From Buddleja alternifolia (Eukaryota; Streptophyta; Magnoliopsida; Lamiales; Scrophulariaceae): DNA of 64,000 nucleotides. Position 1 is the first letter of the stretch. Each line of letters opens with the position of its first letter. The notes beneath the pieces were generated by a model. It had not been told where the DNA came from, ran no database searches, and saw only the letters and a program-made list of their open reading frames with translations. Shown here piece after piece: positions 1 through 10,553 of the stretch. A program made the translations under genes and the position numbers. Location of the stretch: assembly GCA_019426215.1 (NCBI GenBank), contig CM033396.1, positions 21,901,101 through 21,965,100 of the forward strand, given 5' to 3'.

Positions 1-398
1 GCCGCTTGAGCTGAACTACACATATGAGCAATCTGAGCGCTCATAACGTGAGTCTCAATCTTTGCCAAATCGTCTTTAATCCAGTGGAGAGATTCTTCGT
101 TCTGAGTAGCATGGGCACTGATATTCTCCAAAACAGATTTGAGCAAAGGACTGAAAGATTGACTCTCATCTAGACGAACCGCTTGAGAAGCCGGTCTCTT
201 GAATCTGGATGAATGTTTGAGAGAGTCAATGGGAACTTGATATGCGGGATCAAAGACAGTACCGCGTATGTCTATAGAGAGATCCTCGTCAATATCATCA
301 GTAACGGGTTCAGGAGCGTCATGAATATCCTCTGGTGGAGACACTTGAGCGGGTTCTTCAGCAGACGCTGGAATACTTGTAACTTCAGACGTGAGCAC

Positions 399-3322
399 TT
401 AAACTGACTTAGCAGGCGCTTCCTCAAGCGCTGACTTAGGTTGACGAAAGTCATCGAATTGGAAGTTCCAACTTGCTAAATCGGCATAAGAAGTGGATAC
501 AGCGTCCAAAAGTTCAGTGAGTCTGGTTCTGGAAATACAAGTATAGGAAACGAATGTGCGAAGGGGACTATCAATGGCCCTGATGTGCATTGGACCAATG
601 ATATCTAGCACATGATTCGGGAAGACTTTGGACGGCGCTTGACAGATGGAAAAGATTGAATCTGGGCAGTAATGTCTGGAAAATCCAATCAAGCAGTCAG
701 AAGAAAGAGACTTAGGACGCCGATTTTCAGGTACACAATCAGCATAGTACTCTTCTAGATATGGATATATCGCGTGAGCCAGCTCTTGATTTCTTTCAAG
801 CAGGGAGAGGACAAACTCATAATGACTGAGTACCTCGTTGCGGATAGAAGGGAGCAGTGGATATCCTTTGAATGAACTGATTACTGAGCCGTTCCAAGGT
901 CTGAGATTGGCAGTGAAGATTCTATCGAACAGAGATAAGGGAGTCATAATCTTCACCATCAAATTGAAATTGTCTTCGCAGTGGCTCGGAGCGAAATTCA
1001 AGCATGATACAAAAGAGGTACCACTGGAAGATGTTTGAGCGTTGAAAAGAAGAGGAGTAATGGACAATCTGTGGAGCTCTTGACGCAGACACTGCTCAAT
1101 TTGATGTCTAATGATTGGGAGCTTTAGAATAGGTCCGACTCTCTGTTGACGTTGCTCGAGGCAATACTTAGCGAACTGATGCTTCTTGTCATACATGCCT
1201 ATGCGAAATAAATGGGGAGCTTGGACTAACTCTGAGAATGTATATTTGTGTCCCATATACGCTTCAACCCAGTTGACTTCATTCATGTAGTAATCTGTTC
1301 CAGTAGTGACCATAGCGCGAATGCCTTCATGATGAATATCTCTGATAGATTTAAAGCGATATCTATCAGGCTGATAGTTGGCATTCCAGACGTTGTCAAA
1401 ATATGCATCAGCTTCAGTCTGAAGCAAGTTTGTCAACGATTCAAGACGCTCACCGGCATGAACTGCTTTATTCTTCCACAGACGAAGTGGATTGACTGAA
1501 GATAGATTTTCAATACTATGAGCAGTCTGAGGAAAGTTTGTGTAGCCTTATCTGTTCAAGACTGACTCTGAAGGATTGAGAAAGCTAGCACGAAGAGGCT
1601 CATACACACGAATGTTGTAATCCCTTAGAGCGAAACCGGTTGGCTTGCAGTGCCCATAATCTAGATAGTATGCCAAATCCACATCACATCTAGGAGTTCT
1701 GCCTCCTTGTCTGTCTTGTTGAAGAATAAGAGAAGACGGTATTTGGCAAGGGGTTTTTCCAAGTTAAATTGCCAAATAGTACTTCCTCTCTATTTCTGTT
1801 AGTTCAGCGTTAAAAACTGTATCCCTGATTTGACTGTCAATATCAATCAGCCGGGCAACGTCATTCTCTGCAGCAATGTATCTCTCTTCATTATATCCTG
1901 CAGGAATGAAATCTTCTTCGAGCGCTGGGGGCATGTAGTTGATTGAATGATCAATTGTCTTCAGCGGGTCGAGTTTGAAGAAGTGTCTAGGCTTTGGAAC
2001 GTCTTCAGCAACGCTCTGACCTTCTGAGCGTGCTTCTGTTATAGCCTGAACAGGGATTGAAGTCTGAACCTCTTTAGTAGCAGGTTCCTCAGCTTCAATT
2101 GCAGCAACTTCTGCGGCAACATCTTGAGCAATAACCACAACTTCAATCATCTCAACATCTAGGAGGACATCTGTTGATGCTTCAGCAGCAGCTAGAACTA
2201 TAGCTGTAAAATAAGAACTATCCTCTATAAGAGCAGGATCTTCTACAGCTGTAAGAATAGAAATGTTGTGGGAAGAAATAAACTTACCCTAAGAACTTGT
2301 CTCAACAGCAATACTTTGAGCGCTTGGCTCGACAGCAACTTGAGCGCTTGGCTCAACAGTAACTTGAGCGCTTGGCTCAATAGTCTCAGGCTCTTCAGGA
2401 ACGGGAGCAGCTCGACGCTTGCTAGTCCTAAAACGCTTGAAGATTTTCTTCACGTTGACTCCTTCAACGAGCTTAAGCGTTGGAGCGGAAGGATCAGCAG
2501 CTGGTTCTTCAAAGTCTATCTGTTTGATGATCCCTTCCAGCTTTCTCCTCTTGAGAGGTAACTTGTCCTTTGCATCCTCATCAGTTTCTTCATCATCTTT
2601 TTTAGGAGAAGGGACAAATTGAGCCTTGGGCTTTCTGGAAGCCCTCTTCTTTGTTGCAGCCGGACGCTTCACGGCTTCTTCTGGCACTGGACGCTCTGCT
2701 TCCTCATCGGACGCTTGACGTACTTCCAAATGCTCAGAAAGTGGTTTAGCAGCACCACCAATTTTGGGAGGATTGAAAAGATTATTCAGAATCTTTCGTC
2801 CTAACAACTTGGTCTTATTCAATGGTAGACCAGATGAGTATACACACTGTGATTTGTACAGCAGGTCACTGAGAACAAGCCCATAAGGTTTATTCGAGGC
2901 GCTTAAACAGTCCCGAAACCTTCCAAATATATACTCACTCCAGTTGATCTTGATGTTGAGGAGTATAGCAGTCATCATCTGAAATTGTACTGGGTTTACC
3001 TTATCAAAGGTTCCCACTCGGCATTCTATGATCTTGCTGCAGAAATCAGCCAACAGTAGGTATTTGGATACCAGATCTTTCTTTTCAAAGTACTGAGTGT
3101 AGGGTACATCGTTGTACGCACTCATGGTTGTCCATGCTTCCTTGATTTGTTGTAAAGTAACACAATCCAATGCCTCACCCTCATTTGGAAGATTGAAGTT
3201 CTTGGCAATGGAGGCAGCAGACAAAGTAAATTCCTTGGGAGGCTCCTTCTTAGATAGAGGAATTAGACAAGAGATAGACTTCTTGTCCTCTGAAAGTTTA
3301 GCAGTCTTCCAGAAGGTGTCGA
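399..3322 (-). pseudogene. SIRE extra ORF (env-like position), distal part
   Basis: This continues the ORF that starts at 9683, in the same frame once the 3323-9496 insertion is discounted. In-frame stops are TAG 2289-2291, TAA 1764-1766, TAA 1548-1550 and TAA 399-401. After the last stop the frame stays open to position 1, so the ORF exceeds 1,100 codons and its end is off the window. The N-terminal third has a compact, probably folded part. A Lys/Arg- and Glu-rich linker follows, then repeats of VEPSAQV (2310-2385), then another ordered region. SIRE-lineage elements carry an env-like ORF here; I see no convincing transmembrane or fusion segment, so the function is unknown and 'env-like' refers to position only. 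Confidence 0.75.
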
Positions 3323-3861
3323 TGATATATGTTATTTTTACACTAGTTTTCCCCCGTTTATCGACTTGGTTTTGATTGTTTCCTTGATAATTTGATCACA
3401 TTTGATGCTTTGATCCTTGTTTTCTCATATTTTCTAGAATAACATATGATTTGGAGGAAAAGAACAAGGATTGAAGGTAAATCATGCATAAAAATACAAA
3501 CTGTCTGCGCAGTGCTAGAGTTTATGGAATAGATTTCTCTACCCATGTCCAAATTACACACTTCTTATACCAATGGAAAGATAAGAGGCAAAGGTACATT
3601 TCTTATGTTGAAGACAAAGATCAGATATGTAGGGAAGGAGGTGAAAACGTCATCGGAAGAGACGTCTTACGATGGAGTTTTCTCATTCAGTGACTTGTGA
3701 GACAATTTTGTCATCTTTAACGTTTGATTTCGGCCCTAGTGTCTTCTGAAGAGTTGTAGAGCTTTGTTTTAGGATTCTACAGCAACTTGAATCAGTGAAT
3801 TCCGACATCGGTAGAGAAAGTTATGCGAAATTTACCAAAACTGGCTGGAGCAGCAGGGGAC

Positions 3862-3950
3862 GAACGCCGCGGCGTTCATCCACGAACGCCGCGGCGTTCA
3901 CATGCAGTAGCCAACGCCGCGGCGTTCAACAAGAGAACGCCGCGGCGTTC
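3862..3950. promoter_or_regulatory. Palindrome array upstream of LTR TATA box
   Basis: Copies at 3862-3877, 3884-3899, 3912-3927 and 3935-3950 contain the core AACGCCGCGGCGTT; three are the full 16-bp GAACGCCGCGGCGTTC. The surroundings are AT-rich, so this is a strong local anomaly. It ends 17 bp before the TATA box, an upstream-activator-like position. Regulatory use is inferred. Confidence 0.75.
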
Positions 3951-3967
3951 GAGGCAGCGGGTTGGTC

Positions 3968-3975
3968 TATAAATA
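3968..3975 (+). promoter_or_regulatory. LTR TATA box
   Basis: TATAAATA sits in the sequence TCTATAAATACCCC just after the palindrome array. The counterpart in the 3' LTR is at 8541-8548. Confidence 0.7.
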
Positions 3976-4924
3976 CCCCTTTTAGCCATTTTTTACCCTA
4001 ACTCACCTTGGATAGCAGCTGCCACACGAAAATAGAGAGAGAGAGGGAGCTTAGAAGAGAAGATTGAAGGTCAAAACATGGAGAATTCAACAAGGAATCC
4101 ACATCTCTACAAGAATTAGGGAGATTTTACATATTTGTTTCTTGAATTTGTTCAAATCTCCTATGACTTGTATGATTTATATTTGCACTTTTGACATGAA
4201 TATGAGCTAAACTTGTTTGATTGAGGCCATGGATAGGCCATTTATGTTATTTTGATTGTTGATTTGTTGGTGTTTATTGGATTAATTTTGGTTTTAGCTA
4301 TGTATTCAATATTTGATCTCAATGCTACATTTGCTTGATCACCAAGTGTTTGATAAAATGCCTAGGTTAGAGATCGAGAGATAATAACCTAGGGAAGATA
4401 TAAACATTGAATACCCTATAGTTAAACCGACTAGAGATAGACTCGGTTTCTTTAGGTGGCTTTCCATTCACGTGGGGAATTCCTAGACCTTAAATGCATC
4501 CTCGTTAATCGGGTTTTCATATAGAGATATATAGGAAATCGTTAACAAGGGTAGGGTTGCTATGCCAAGAGATTGGGTGGTACGTACGTTAGGGAATTTC
4601 GCCTTAGCTAAATCAATCTAATAATCCAATAGAACCTAAATCACAATCGAAATGCATAATTGGTTGAACCATGTGCCTTGATCGCTTCTCTCTATTGTTT
4701 CCTCCCTTTATTTGGTGTGACGTTGCCTTAGTTTATTTTCTTGTATTTATTAATTAGTTAATCAACCTTTCTATCGACCGATTTAACTTAGAATTGAGTA
4801 ATATAGTAGTCTTGGTACTTAGATTATAGTTGTCCCTGCGGATACGATAACCCCGGACTTAGAAATCCACTTTACTACTTACGCGACCTAGTTCTCTTGC
4901 TAGGATTTTGTCGTGTCAAGTTTT

Positions 4925-4942
4925 TGGCGCCGTTGCCGGGGA
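4925..4942 (+). promoter_or_regulatory. Primer binding site, tRNA-Asp type
   Basis: TGGCGCCGTTGCCGGGGA begins 6 bp after the 5' LTR and matches the complement of the 3' end of plant tRNA-Asp, as known for Athila-type elements. The 18-nt match is by recognition, not by search. Confidence 0.8.
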
Positions 4943-5160
4943 CAACTATGGTATCTAATATTGAGATTCTCTTATTCTTTCTGTGCTTAGATCAAATTTT
5001 TTTTCTACTAATTGTTTTGTCTTTCTTTGAGCGAGATTGATCTCATTAGTGCATAACACGTACTAGTGGGATTGGACTAGCGGAGTTGGACTCTGAGATT
5101 GAATGCACATTTACTCGAGGGGTAAGACTACAAAGGGAGACTCAACCACAGCAAGCCACG

Positions 5161-6096
5161 ATGGAGACTCCTTATACACACATAGATCCCGCTGTCCTAG
5201 CAGAAGCGGTGCGTCGGGAAATTGCAAAGCTTGGCATACCTCTAAAGCAACCGGAGGTATCTCCACAAATCCTTATGAGGGATTACATGATGCCAAACAT
5301 TCAAGGAGCAGCTGGGCCAATTGTTTTACCACCTATGGAATCCTATGAGCACACTTACCATCCCGGTTGGCTAAATCATTCAAGATCAACATGGAGTTAC
5401 AACAATGATGGAATGATGTTTTCACCAGGATTGGCGCATGATTGGGATCCATCATTCGCCTCATCAACCCCAATGAAAATGGAAACCTATGAGCATACTT
5501 ACCATCCTGGTTGGATAAATCCTGCAAGCTCAACATGGAGTTACAACAATGCCTCAGGATTTGACCATGTCTATAGCCTTCCCTCCCAACAATATGATAG
5601 TTCCTATCAACAAGAGCCAACGATGACATCTACTCTTGAGGACCAGTTGAATGTAGATTGTGCAAGCTCACAAGCTAGCATAAACGAGATGGAAGCTATC
5701 ATAAAGGAGATGGAAGCTCGTAGAAAGGAGTCAGAAGCTCATAGTAGGGAAGTGGTCATACTAGTCGATCAACCAATCAACTTATGGAAGGAGAGAGAGT
5801 CATGCACCCTAGAGAATCGCACAAAAGAAAATGAGGCTTCCCTTAATACAGAAGTTGAACAAGCGGTTGATTTAGGACTACAATGTCTCCCCCCTATCAC
5901 TAAAGATTCTCCACCCTCTGTCCTCTCCACATGTAAAGAGGTAATTGATTCCAGTGAAGGTGAGTTGTTTTTAACTACAGGAGTTAATATGGTTATTTGT
6001 GATAGCTATGAGGTTTGTAAGCATCCAATTGATTTGAATTTGTCTTTACGCATTGATGCTTTTGATCCTTTTAGTGTTGAGCTTTCTCAGGTTTAA
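5161..6096 (+). CDS. Uncharacterised protein of the Athila-like element
   Basis: The first ATG at 5161 gives 311 aa. The frame is open further upstream but only with non-ATG codons. The protein contains a duplicated module: YEHTYHPGW followed after a short gap by STWSYNN occurs twice, around residues 60-85 and 105-130. A Glu/Lys-rich segment of coiled-coil character follows (around residues 175-225). I see no CCHC zinc knuckle, protease or RT motif. The ORF sits where gag would be, so it could be a diverged gag-like or packaging protein, but no family was recognised. It is uninterrupted, in keeping with the young age of the insertion. Confidence 0.55.
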   Translation: METPYTHIDPAVLAEAVRREIAKLGIPLKQPEVSPQILMRDYMMPNIQGAAGPIVLPPMESYEHTYHPGWLNHSRSTWSYNNDGMMFSPGLAHDWDPSFASSTPMKMETYEHTYHPGWINPASSTWSYNNASGFDHVYSLPSQQYDSSYQQEPTMTSTLEDQLNVDCASSQASINEMEAIIKEMEARRKESEAHSREVVILVDQPINLWKERESCTLENRTKENEASLNTEVEQAVDLGLQCLPPITKDSPPSVLSTCKEVIDSSEGELFLTTGVNMVICDSYEVCKHPIDLNLSLRIDAFDPFSVELSQV

Positions 6097-6412
6097 AGAA
6101 CCAATAGTCTCCTCGAGTCCTACATCATGAACTCCAAGTTTTCCACTTCGATGGATGAAGAAAAACGGTCATCTACTTATAACTTGGAGAATTGTCCAAA
6201 TCATCACTCGGCACAATGGGAAGAAAGAGTGATGGAAGTGGTGATGGACTATGAGAAAATATTTGAATGGATGATTGCTTGGTCACTACTCATCATATTT
6301 TCTAGTAACACCGGGCCCTATTTCATCCTTACTTGGAGAATGAACAAGGCATTCATTCGAAAACCCCCTTGAAATAACTCGGTAAAGTCAAGCTAATGAC
6401 TTTAAAACAAGC

Positions 6413-6435
6413 GCTTCTTGGGAGGCAACCCAAGC
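6413..6435 (+). promoter_or_regulatory. CTTGGG-AGGCAA-CCCAAG hairpin
   Basis: A six-base stem with an AGGCAA loop occurs about 315 bp after the ORF. This stem-loop is a familiar conserved motif downstream of coding sequence in Athila/Tat-like plant elements; its role is unknown to me. Confidence 0.45.
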
Positions 6436-6436
6436 T

Positions 6437-7903
6437 TTTTATCGCTTTCTTGTTTTTCCTTTTTGTATTTATCTTGCTTTCTCTCCCGTCTTATTGTTGA
6501 TGTGATTTTCTAGATATTTCCTTTCTTCAAGTTTTGATCCCAGGATACTAGCCCACCACCGTGCTCACTCCGCATCTCTCCATTTCAGAGTTGTAACACT
6601 TATCCCTCTTACATTGCATTTATTTCATGAACATTGAGGACAATGTTTAATTTAAGTTTGGGGGTACAACCTTGTTGATATAGAATTCATGAATTGGTGC
6701 ACCCTTGCATAAGAGCATAATGCGTTTGAATATCTCCACTCTCTCGAAGTCAAAGTTTCTTATCTGTGGTCAACATGTCATATGTTGTGACTTGAAAGCC
6801 CTTTTTAGTCATGCTTATGCGATTTTTTTGAGGATTTAAAACTTTGGACTTTCAATTTTGTTGACTTTGAAGTGTGTTTTAATGTTGTGAAGTCATAAAA
6901 TGATTTAGGCCATCTTTCATTGTTGTTAGCCTTACATTTTGGCCTTCTCTATATTGCCTAATCTCTAGACCTTGATTTGAGCCGTATTGATAAGAATGGA
7001 GTGTGCTAAGCACACTAGAAACCACCATTCGACTTTATTTCATAAGCCACGACAACCACCTTCTACCCTAAAAGAAAAACAATGTCTTGCACCCAATCAA
7101 GAGAGTTTAGAACTTCATATCATTTGACTTGAATATGGGTAGTCACCTTGTTTTGATTTGAATGTACATGAGTTAGATAGTGATGTTTTGGCTATGTTGG
7201 GATATTTGAGGTTTGAAGTATTATGTAAAAAAAGGGATGAAATGAAAACTTGAGCAATGGGCTAAATAGTCGAGAGAGAGATATATATATGAAAAAAAAA
7301 TTGTGCTCTCGACTAGGCTTGAATCTTGGCACTCATTTTAATCATTTGGCTTGGAATTCTGTGTACAACCCGATATGAAAAGAAACAAGTTTGGGGGTTG
7401 TAAGTTGAAAGGCAAAAGAGAATGAAAAAGGGATAAGTGATAAGTTGTGAAAGTTTGTGTAGTCTATTTGCGAATTTAGATTGATGATTTTGAGTTATAG
7501 GCTCTCTTGACTTAGTCACTTTATCCATATCTTCCGGTCCTAGCTATCACCTAGCCTTACGTTACAAACCGGAAAGACCTTTTGATTGTGACTTTTGCAC
7601 TTTATACACACCGATGGGTTAATGAATGTTGAATTGTTTCAATGTCTTTACTTTCCAATTGATTTGCATAATCTTGTCTAAAGTGTGCTCTTGACATGAA
7701 CATGGGCGTGGGAGTTCATGATTTAGGGATGGAAACTAAGATTTTGTGAGGTTTTCAAATTGTTGAATGTTCAAAGCATTGTGTAGCTTTTCATAATCAT
7801 TTTTGAAGGTATAATGCTTGCACTTATGTGTATGAATTGGCAAATGGAAATTTCAATCTTCATGTGTGTGCTTGATTGTATTTGATCGAGGACGATCAAA
7901 GCT
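6437..7903. other. Non-coding interior of Athila-like element
   Basis: No credible ORF. It holds an internal purine-tract-like motif AAGTTTGGGGGT (about 6653-6664) preceded by ACATTGAGGACAATGT, and a second AAGTTTGGGGGT near 7386. With the functional tract next to the 3' LTR this makes three copies. Confidence 0.6.
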
Positions 7904-7918
7904 AAGTTTGGGGGTAGT
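7904..7918 (+). promoter_or_regulatory. Polypurine tract
   Basis: AAGTTTGGGGGTAGT lies immediately before the 3' LTR start at 7919, the position expected for the plus-strand primer of reverse transcription. Confidence 0.75.
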
Positions 7919-9491
7919 TGATATATGTTATTTTTACACTAGTTTTCCCCCGTTTATCGACTTGGTTTTGATTGTTTCCTTGATAATTTGATCACATTTG
8001 ATGCTTTGATCCTTGTTTTCTCATATTTTCTAGAATAACATATGATTTGGAGGAAAAGAACAAGGATTGAAGGTAAATCATGCATAAAAATACAAACTGT
8101 CTGCGCAGTGCTAGAGTTTATGGAATAGATTTCTCTACCCATGTCCAAATTACACACTTCTTATACCAATGGAAAGATAAGAGGCAAAGGTACATTTCTT
8201 ATGTTGAAGACAAAGATCAGATATGTAGGGAAGGAGGTGAAAACGTCATCGGAAGAGACGTCTTACGATGGAGTTTTCTCATTCAGTGACTTGTGAGACA
8301 ATTTTGTCATCTTTAACGTTTGATTTCGGCCCTAGTGTCTTCTGAAGAGTTGTAGAGCTTTGTTTTAGGATTCTACAGCAACTTGAATCAGTGAATTCCG
8401 ACATCGGTAGAGAAAGTTATGCGAAATTTACCAAAAATGGCTGGAGCAGCAGGGGACGAACGCCGCGGCGTTCATCCACGAACGCCGCGGCGTTCACATG
8501 CAGTAGCCAACGCCGCGGCGTTCGAGGCAGCGGGTTGGTCTATAAATACCCCTTTTAGCCATTTTTTACCCTAACTCACCTTGGATAGCAGCTGCCACAC
8601 GAAAATAGAGAGAGAGAGGGAGCTTAGAAGAGAAGATTGAAGGTCAAAACATGGAGAATTCAACAAGGAATCCACATCTCTACAAGAATTAGGGAGATTT
8701 TACATATTTGTTTCTTGAATTTGTTCAAATCTCCTATGACTTGTATGATTTATATTTGCACTTTTGACATGAATATGAGCTAAACTTGTTTGATTGAGGC
8801 CATGGATAGGCCATTTATGTTATTTTGATTGTTGATTTGTTGGTGTTTATTGGATTAATTTTGGTTTTAGCTATGTATTCAATATTTGATCTCAATGCTA
8901 CATTTGCTTGATCACCAAGTGTTTGATAAAATGCCTAGGTTAGAGATCGAGAGATAATAACCTAGGGAAGATATAAACATTGAATACCCTATAGTTAAAC
9001 CGACTAGAGATAGACTCGGTTTCTTTAGGTGGCTTTCCATTCACGTGGGGAATTCCTAGACCTTAAATGCATCCTCGTTAATCGGGTTTTCATATAGAGA
9101 TATATAGGAAATCGTTAACAAGGGTAGGGTTGCTATGCCAAGAGATTGGGTGGTACGTACGTTAGGAAATTTCGCCTTAGCTAAATCAATCTAATAATCC
9201 AATAGAACCTAAATCACAATCGAAATGCATAATTGGTTGAACCATGTGCCTTGATCGCTTCTCTCTATTGTTTCCTCCCTTTATTTGGTGTGACGTTGCC
9301 TTAGTTTTTTTTCTTGTATTTATTAATTAGTTAATCAACCTTTCTATCGACCGATTTAACTTAGAATTGAGTAATATAGTAGTCTTGGTACTTAGATTAT
9401 AGTTGTCCCTGCGGATACGATAACCCCGGACTTAGAAATCCACTTTACTACTTACGCGACCTAGTTCTCTTGCTAGGATTTTGTCGTGTCA
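7919..9491 (+). repeat. 3' LTR of Athila-like element
   Basis: This 1573-bp copy of 3323-4918 has three palindromes (8458-8523) instead of four; the 23-bp difference equals one repeat plus spacer. Substitutions seen by eye: CAAAACTGG/CAAAAATGG, TTAGGGAAT/TTAGGAAAT and GTTTATTTTC/GTTTTTTTTC. Confidence 0.95.
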
Positions 9492-9683
9492 GTCGACTTC
9501 AGTTGGAAACAAATAGGAGTATTGGGTCAAGAAAGGTTTAAGCCCAGCTTTGACGACCATGTCCATCATGTCTGTTAGATTGATCTGAGGTTGTTCATAC
9601 AAGAATTTCCAATCGAAAACAAGGCCTTCAGTAACCTTGATGGTAACTTCGGCAGAAGTAGACGAAGATTTCTTTGGTGCCAT
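9489..9683 (-). pseudogene. SIRE extra ORF, N-terminal end
   Basis: The ATG at 9683 opens about 64 residues beginning MAPKKSSSTSAEV. The frame is then cut by the LTR element whose 3' LTR ends at 9491. The target duplication GTCGA (3318-3322 and 9492-9496) marks the break exactly. The insertion plus duplication is 6174 bp, a multiple of 3, and the same frame resumes at 3322. The start is chosen because it is the only ATG near the 5' end of the frame. A CT-rich tract (read on the minus strand) lies about 40 bp upstream. Confidence 0.75.
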
Positions 9684-10553
9684 TTTTAGTGAAAAGGGAT
9701 GAACTGAGATTTTCTTTTGCTTTGAGAGAGAGAGAGAGAGAGAGTAAATTTGCAGAGATTTTTTGAGTAAGAGTAACTGATTTTTCTGCAGAAATTGTGT
9801 CTTAAATGACAGAGGTTAATTTTTAAAACTTATGTTCTCTTGTCTCTGTAGGATTCACACACGTGTAAAGAGTTTTAATCTCAGCCATGAATTCATTAAC
9901 TACGGACGCGAGTTTTGTGTAATAGAGAGAAGTTACATTTGGTAATTCTTATATAAAGATTTGACATCCGAGTTAAAATTTTAAAAACGTTTGGCATTTT
10001 CAGAGTGTAACGCACGCGCTTGTTTGTACACTGACACGTACACAAACACGTGTTATCTCTGAACCGTCATTTTGAAAAAAAATTTGATTACCCGCCAGTT
10101 TGATGTAATAGAAGTGTGTGAATAGAGTACACAATAGACTATTGAGTCTATCCACTACTTCAAGAAGCATGTAAATTTTATGCATGCCTTTTTAAAAGCA
10201 TTTTTATATTGAGTGTTGAATGGAATAGTTTCAACGCTTAATTTGATACCATTGGTTGGTATAACATTTCTTGGTATTTATTATAACTGTTGTAGTATAG
10301 ACGCTTAAAGTCAAATTCCTTTTTATGGTTTAGCGTCCAATATATTATGCAAAAATAATACTGAGCGTTGATGATCATGCATCTGAAAATTTTGATCATT
10401 GATGCTTATAGTTATGTTCAAGTACAATTTTAAGGTTCCCCCTAAATTTGATAACTTGTACCATTTGTTTTGTTTTTCAAAGAAAGCTTTTTAGACATAA
10501 ATCAAGTGGATTCCCCCTAAATTATATGTCTACTAAAGTATGATGATTGATGA
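9684..10553 (-). other. Spacer between SIRE RNase H and extra ORF
   Basis: About 870 bp without a credible ORF. A GA/CT microsatellite at about 9722-9743 lies just upstream of the extra-ORF start. A promoter or a spliced leader for the extra ORF could sit here, but I see no clear signal. Confidence 0.5.

Larger units (their letters stand above)
3323..4918 (+). repeat. 5' LTR of Athila-like element
   Basis: This LTR is 1596 bp, begins TGATATATG and ends TGTCA. It carries four copies of a 16-bp GC palindrome (3862-3950) upstream of a TATA box (TATAAATA, 3968-3975). The reading frame of about 69 codons at 3484-3693 occurs in both LTR copies but has no recognisable domain and is probably not a gene. 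Confidence 0.95.
3323..9491 (+). mobile_element. Non-autonomous Athila-like LTR retrotransposon, young insertion
   Basis: Two near-identical LTRs (3323-4918 and 7919-9491) start TG and end CA and are flanked by a perfect 5-bp duplication, GTCGA. An 18-nt primer binding site follows the 5' LTR and a purine tract precedes the 3' LTR. The 3.0-kb interior encodes one ORF of about 311 aa and no protease, RT, RNase H or integrase, so it must be mobilised in trans. The tRNA-Asp-type binding site and the AAGTTTGGGGGT motifs resemble Athila/Tat Ty3/gypsy elements. I saw three substitutions and one 23-bp indel between the LTRs, meaning recent insertion. Orientation is inferred from PBS and purine tract. 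Confidence 0.93.

Noticed and set aside
3484..3693. 69-codon frame present in both LTRs of the Athila-like element (also 8080-8289)
   Set aside because: Duplicated only because the LTRs are identical; no domain, no conserved start context.
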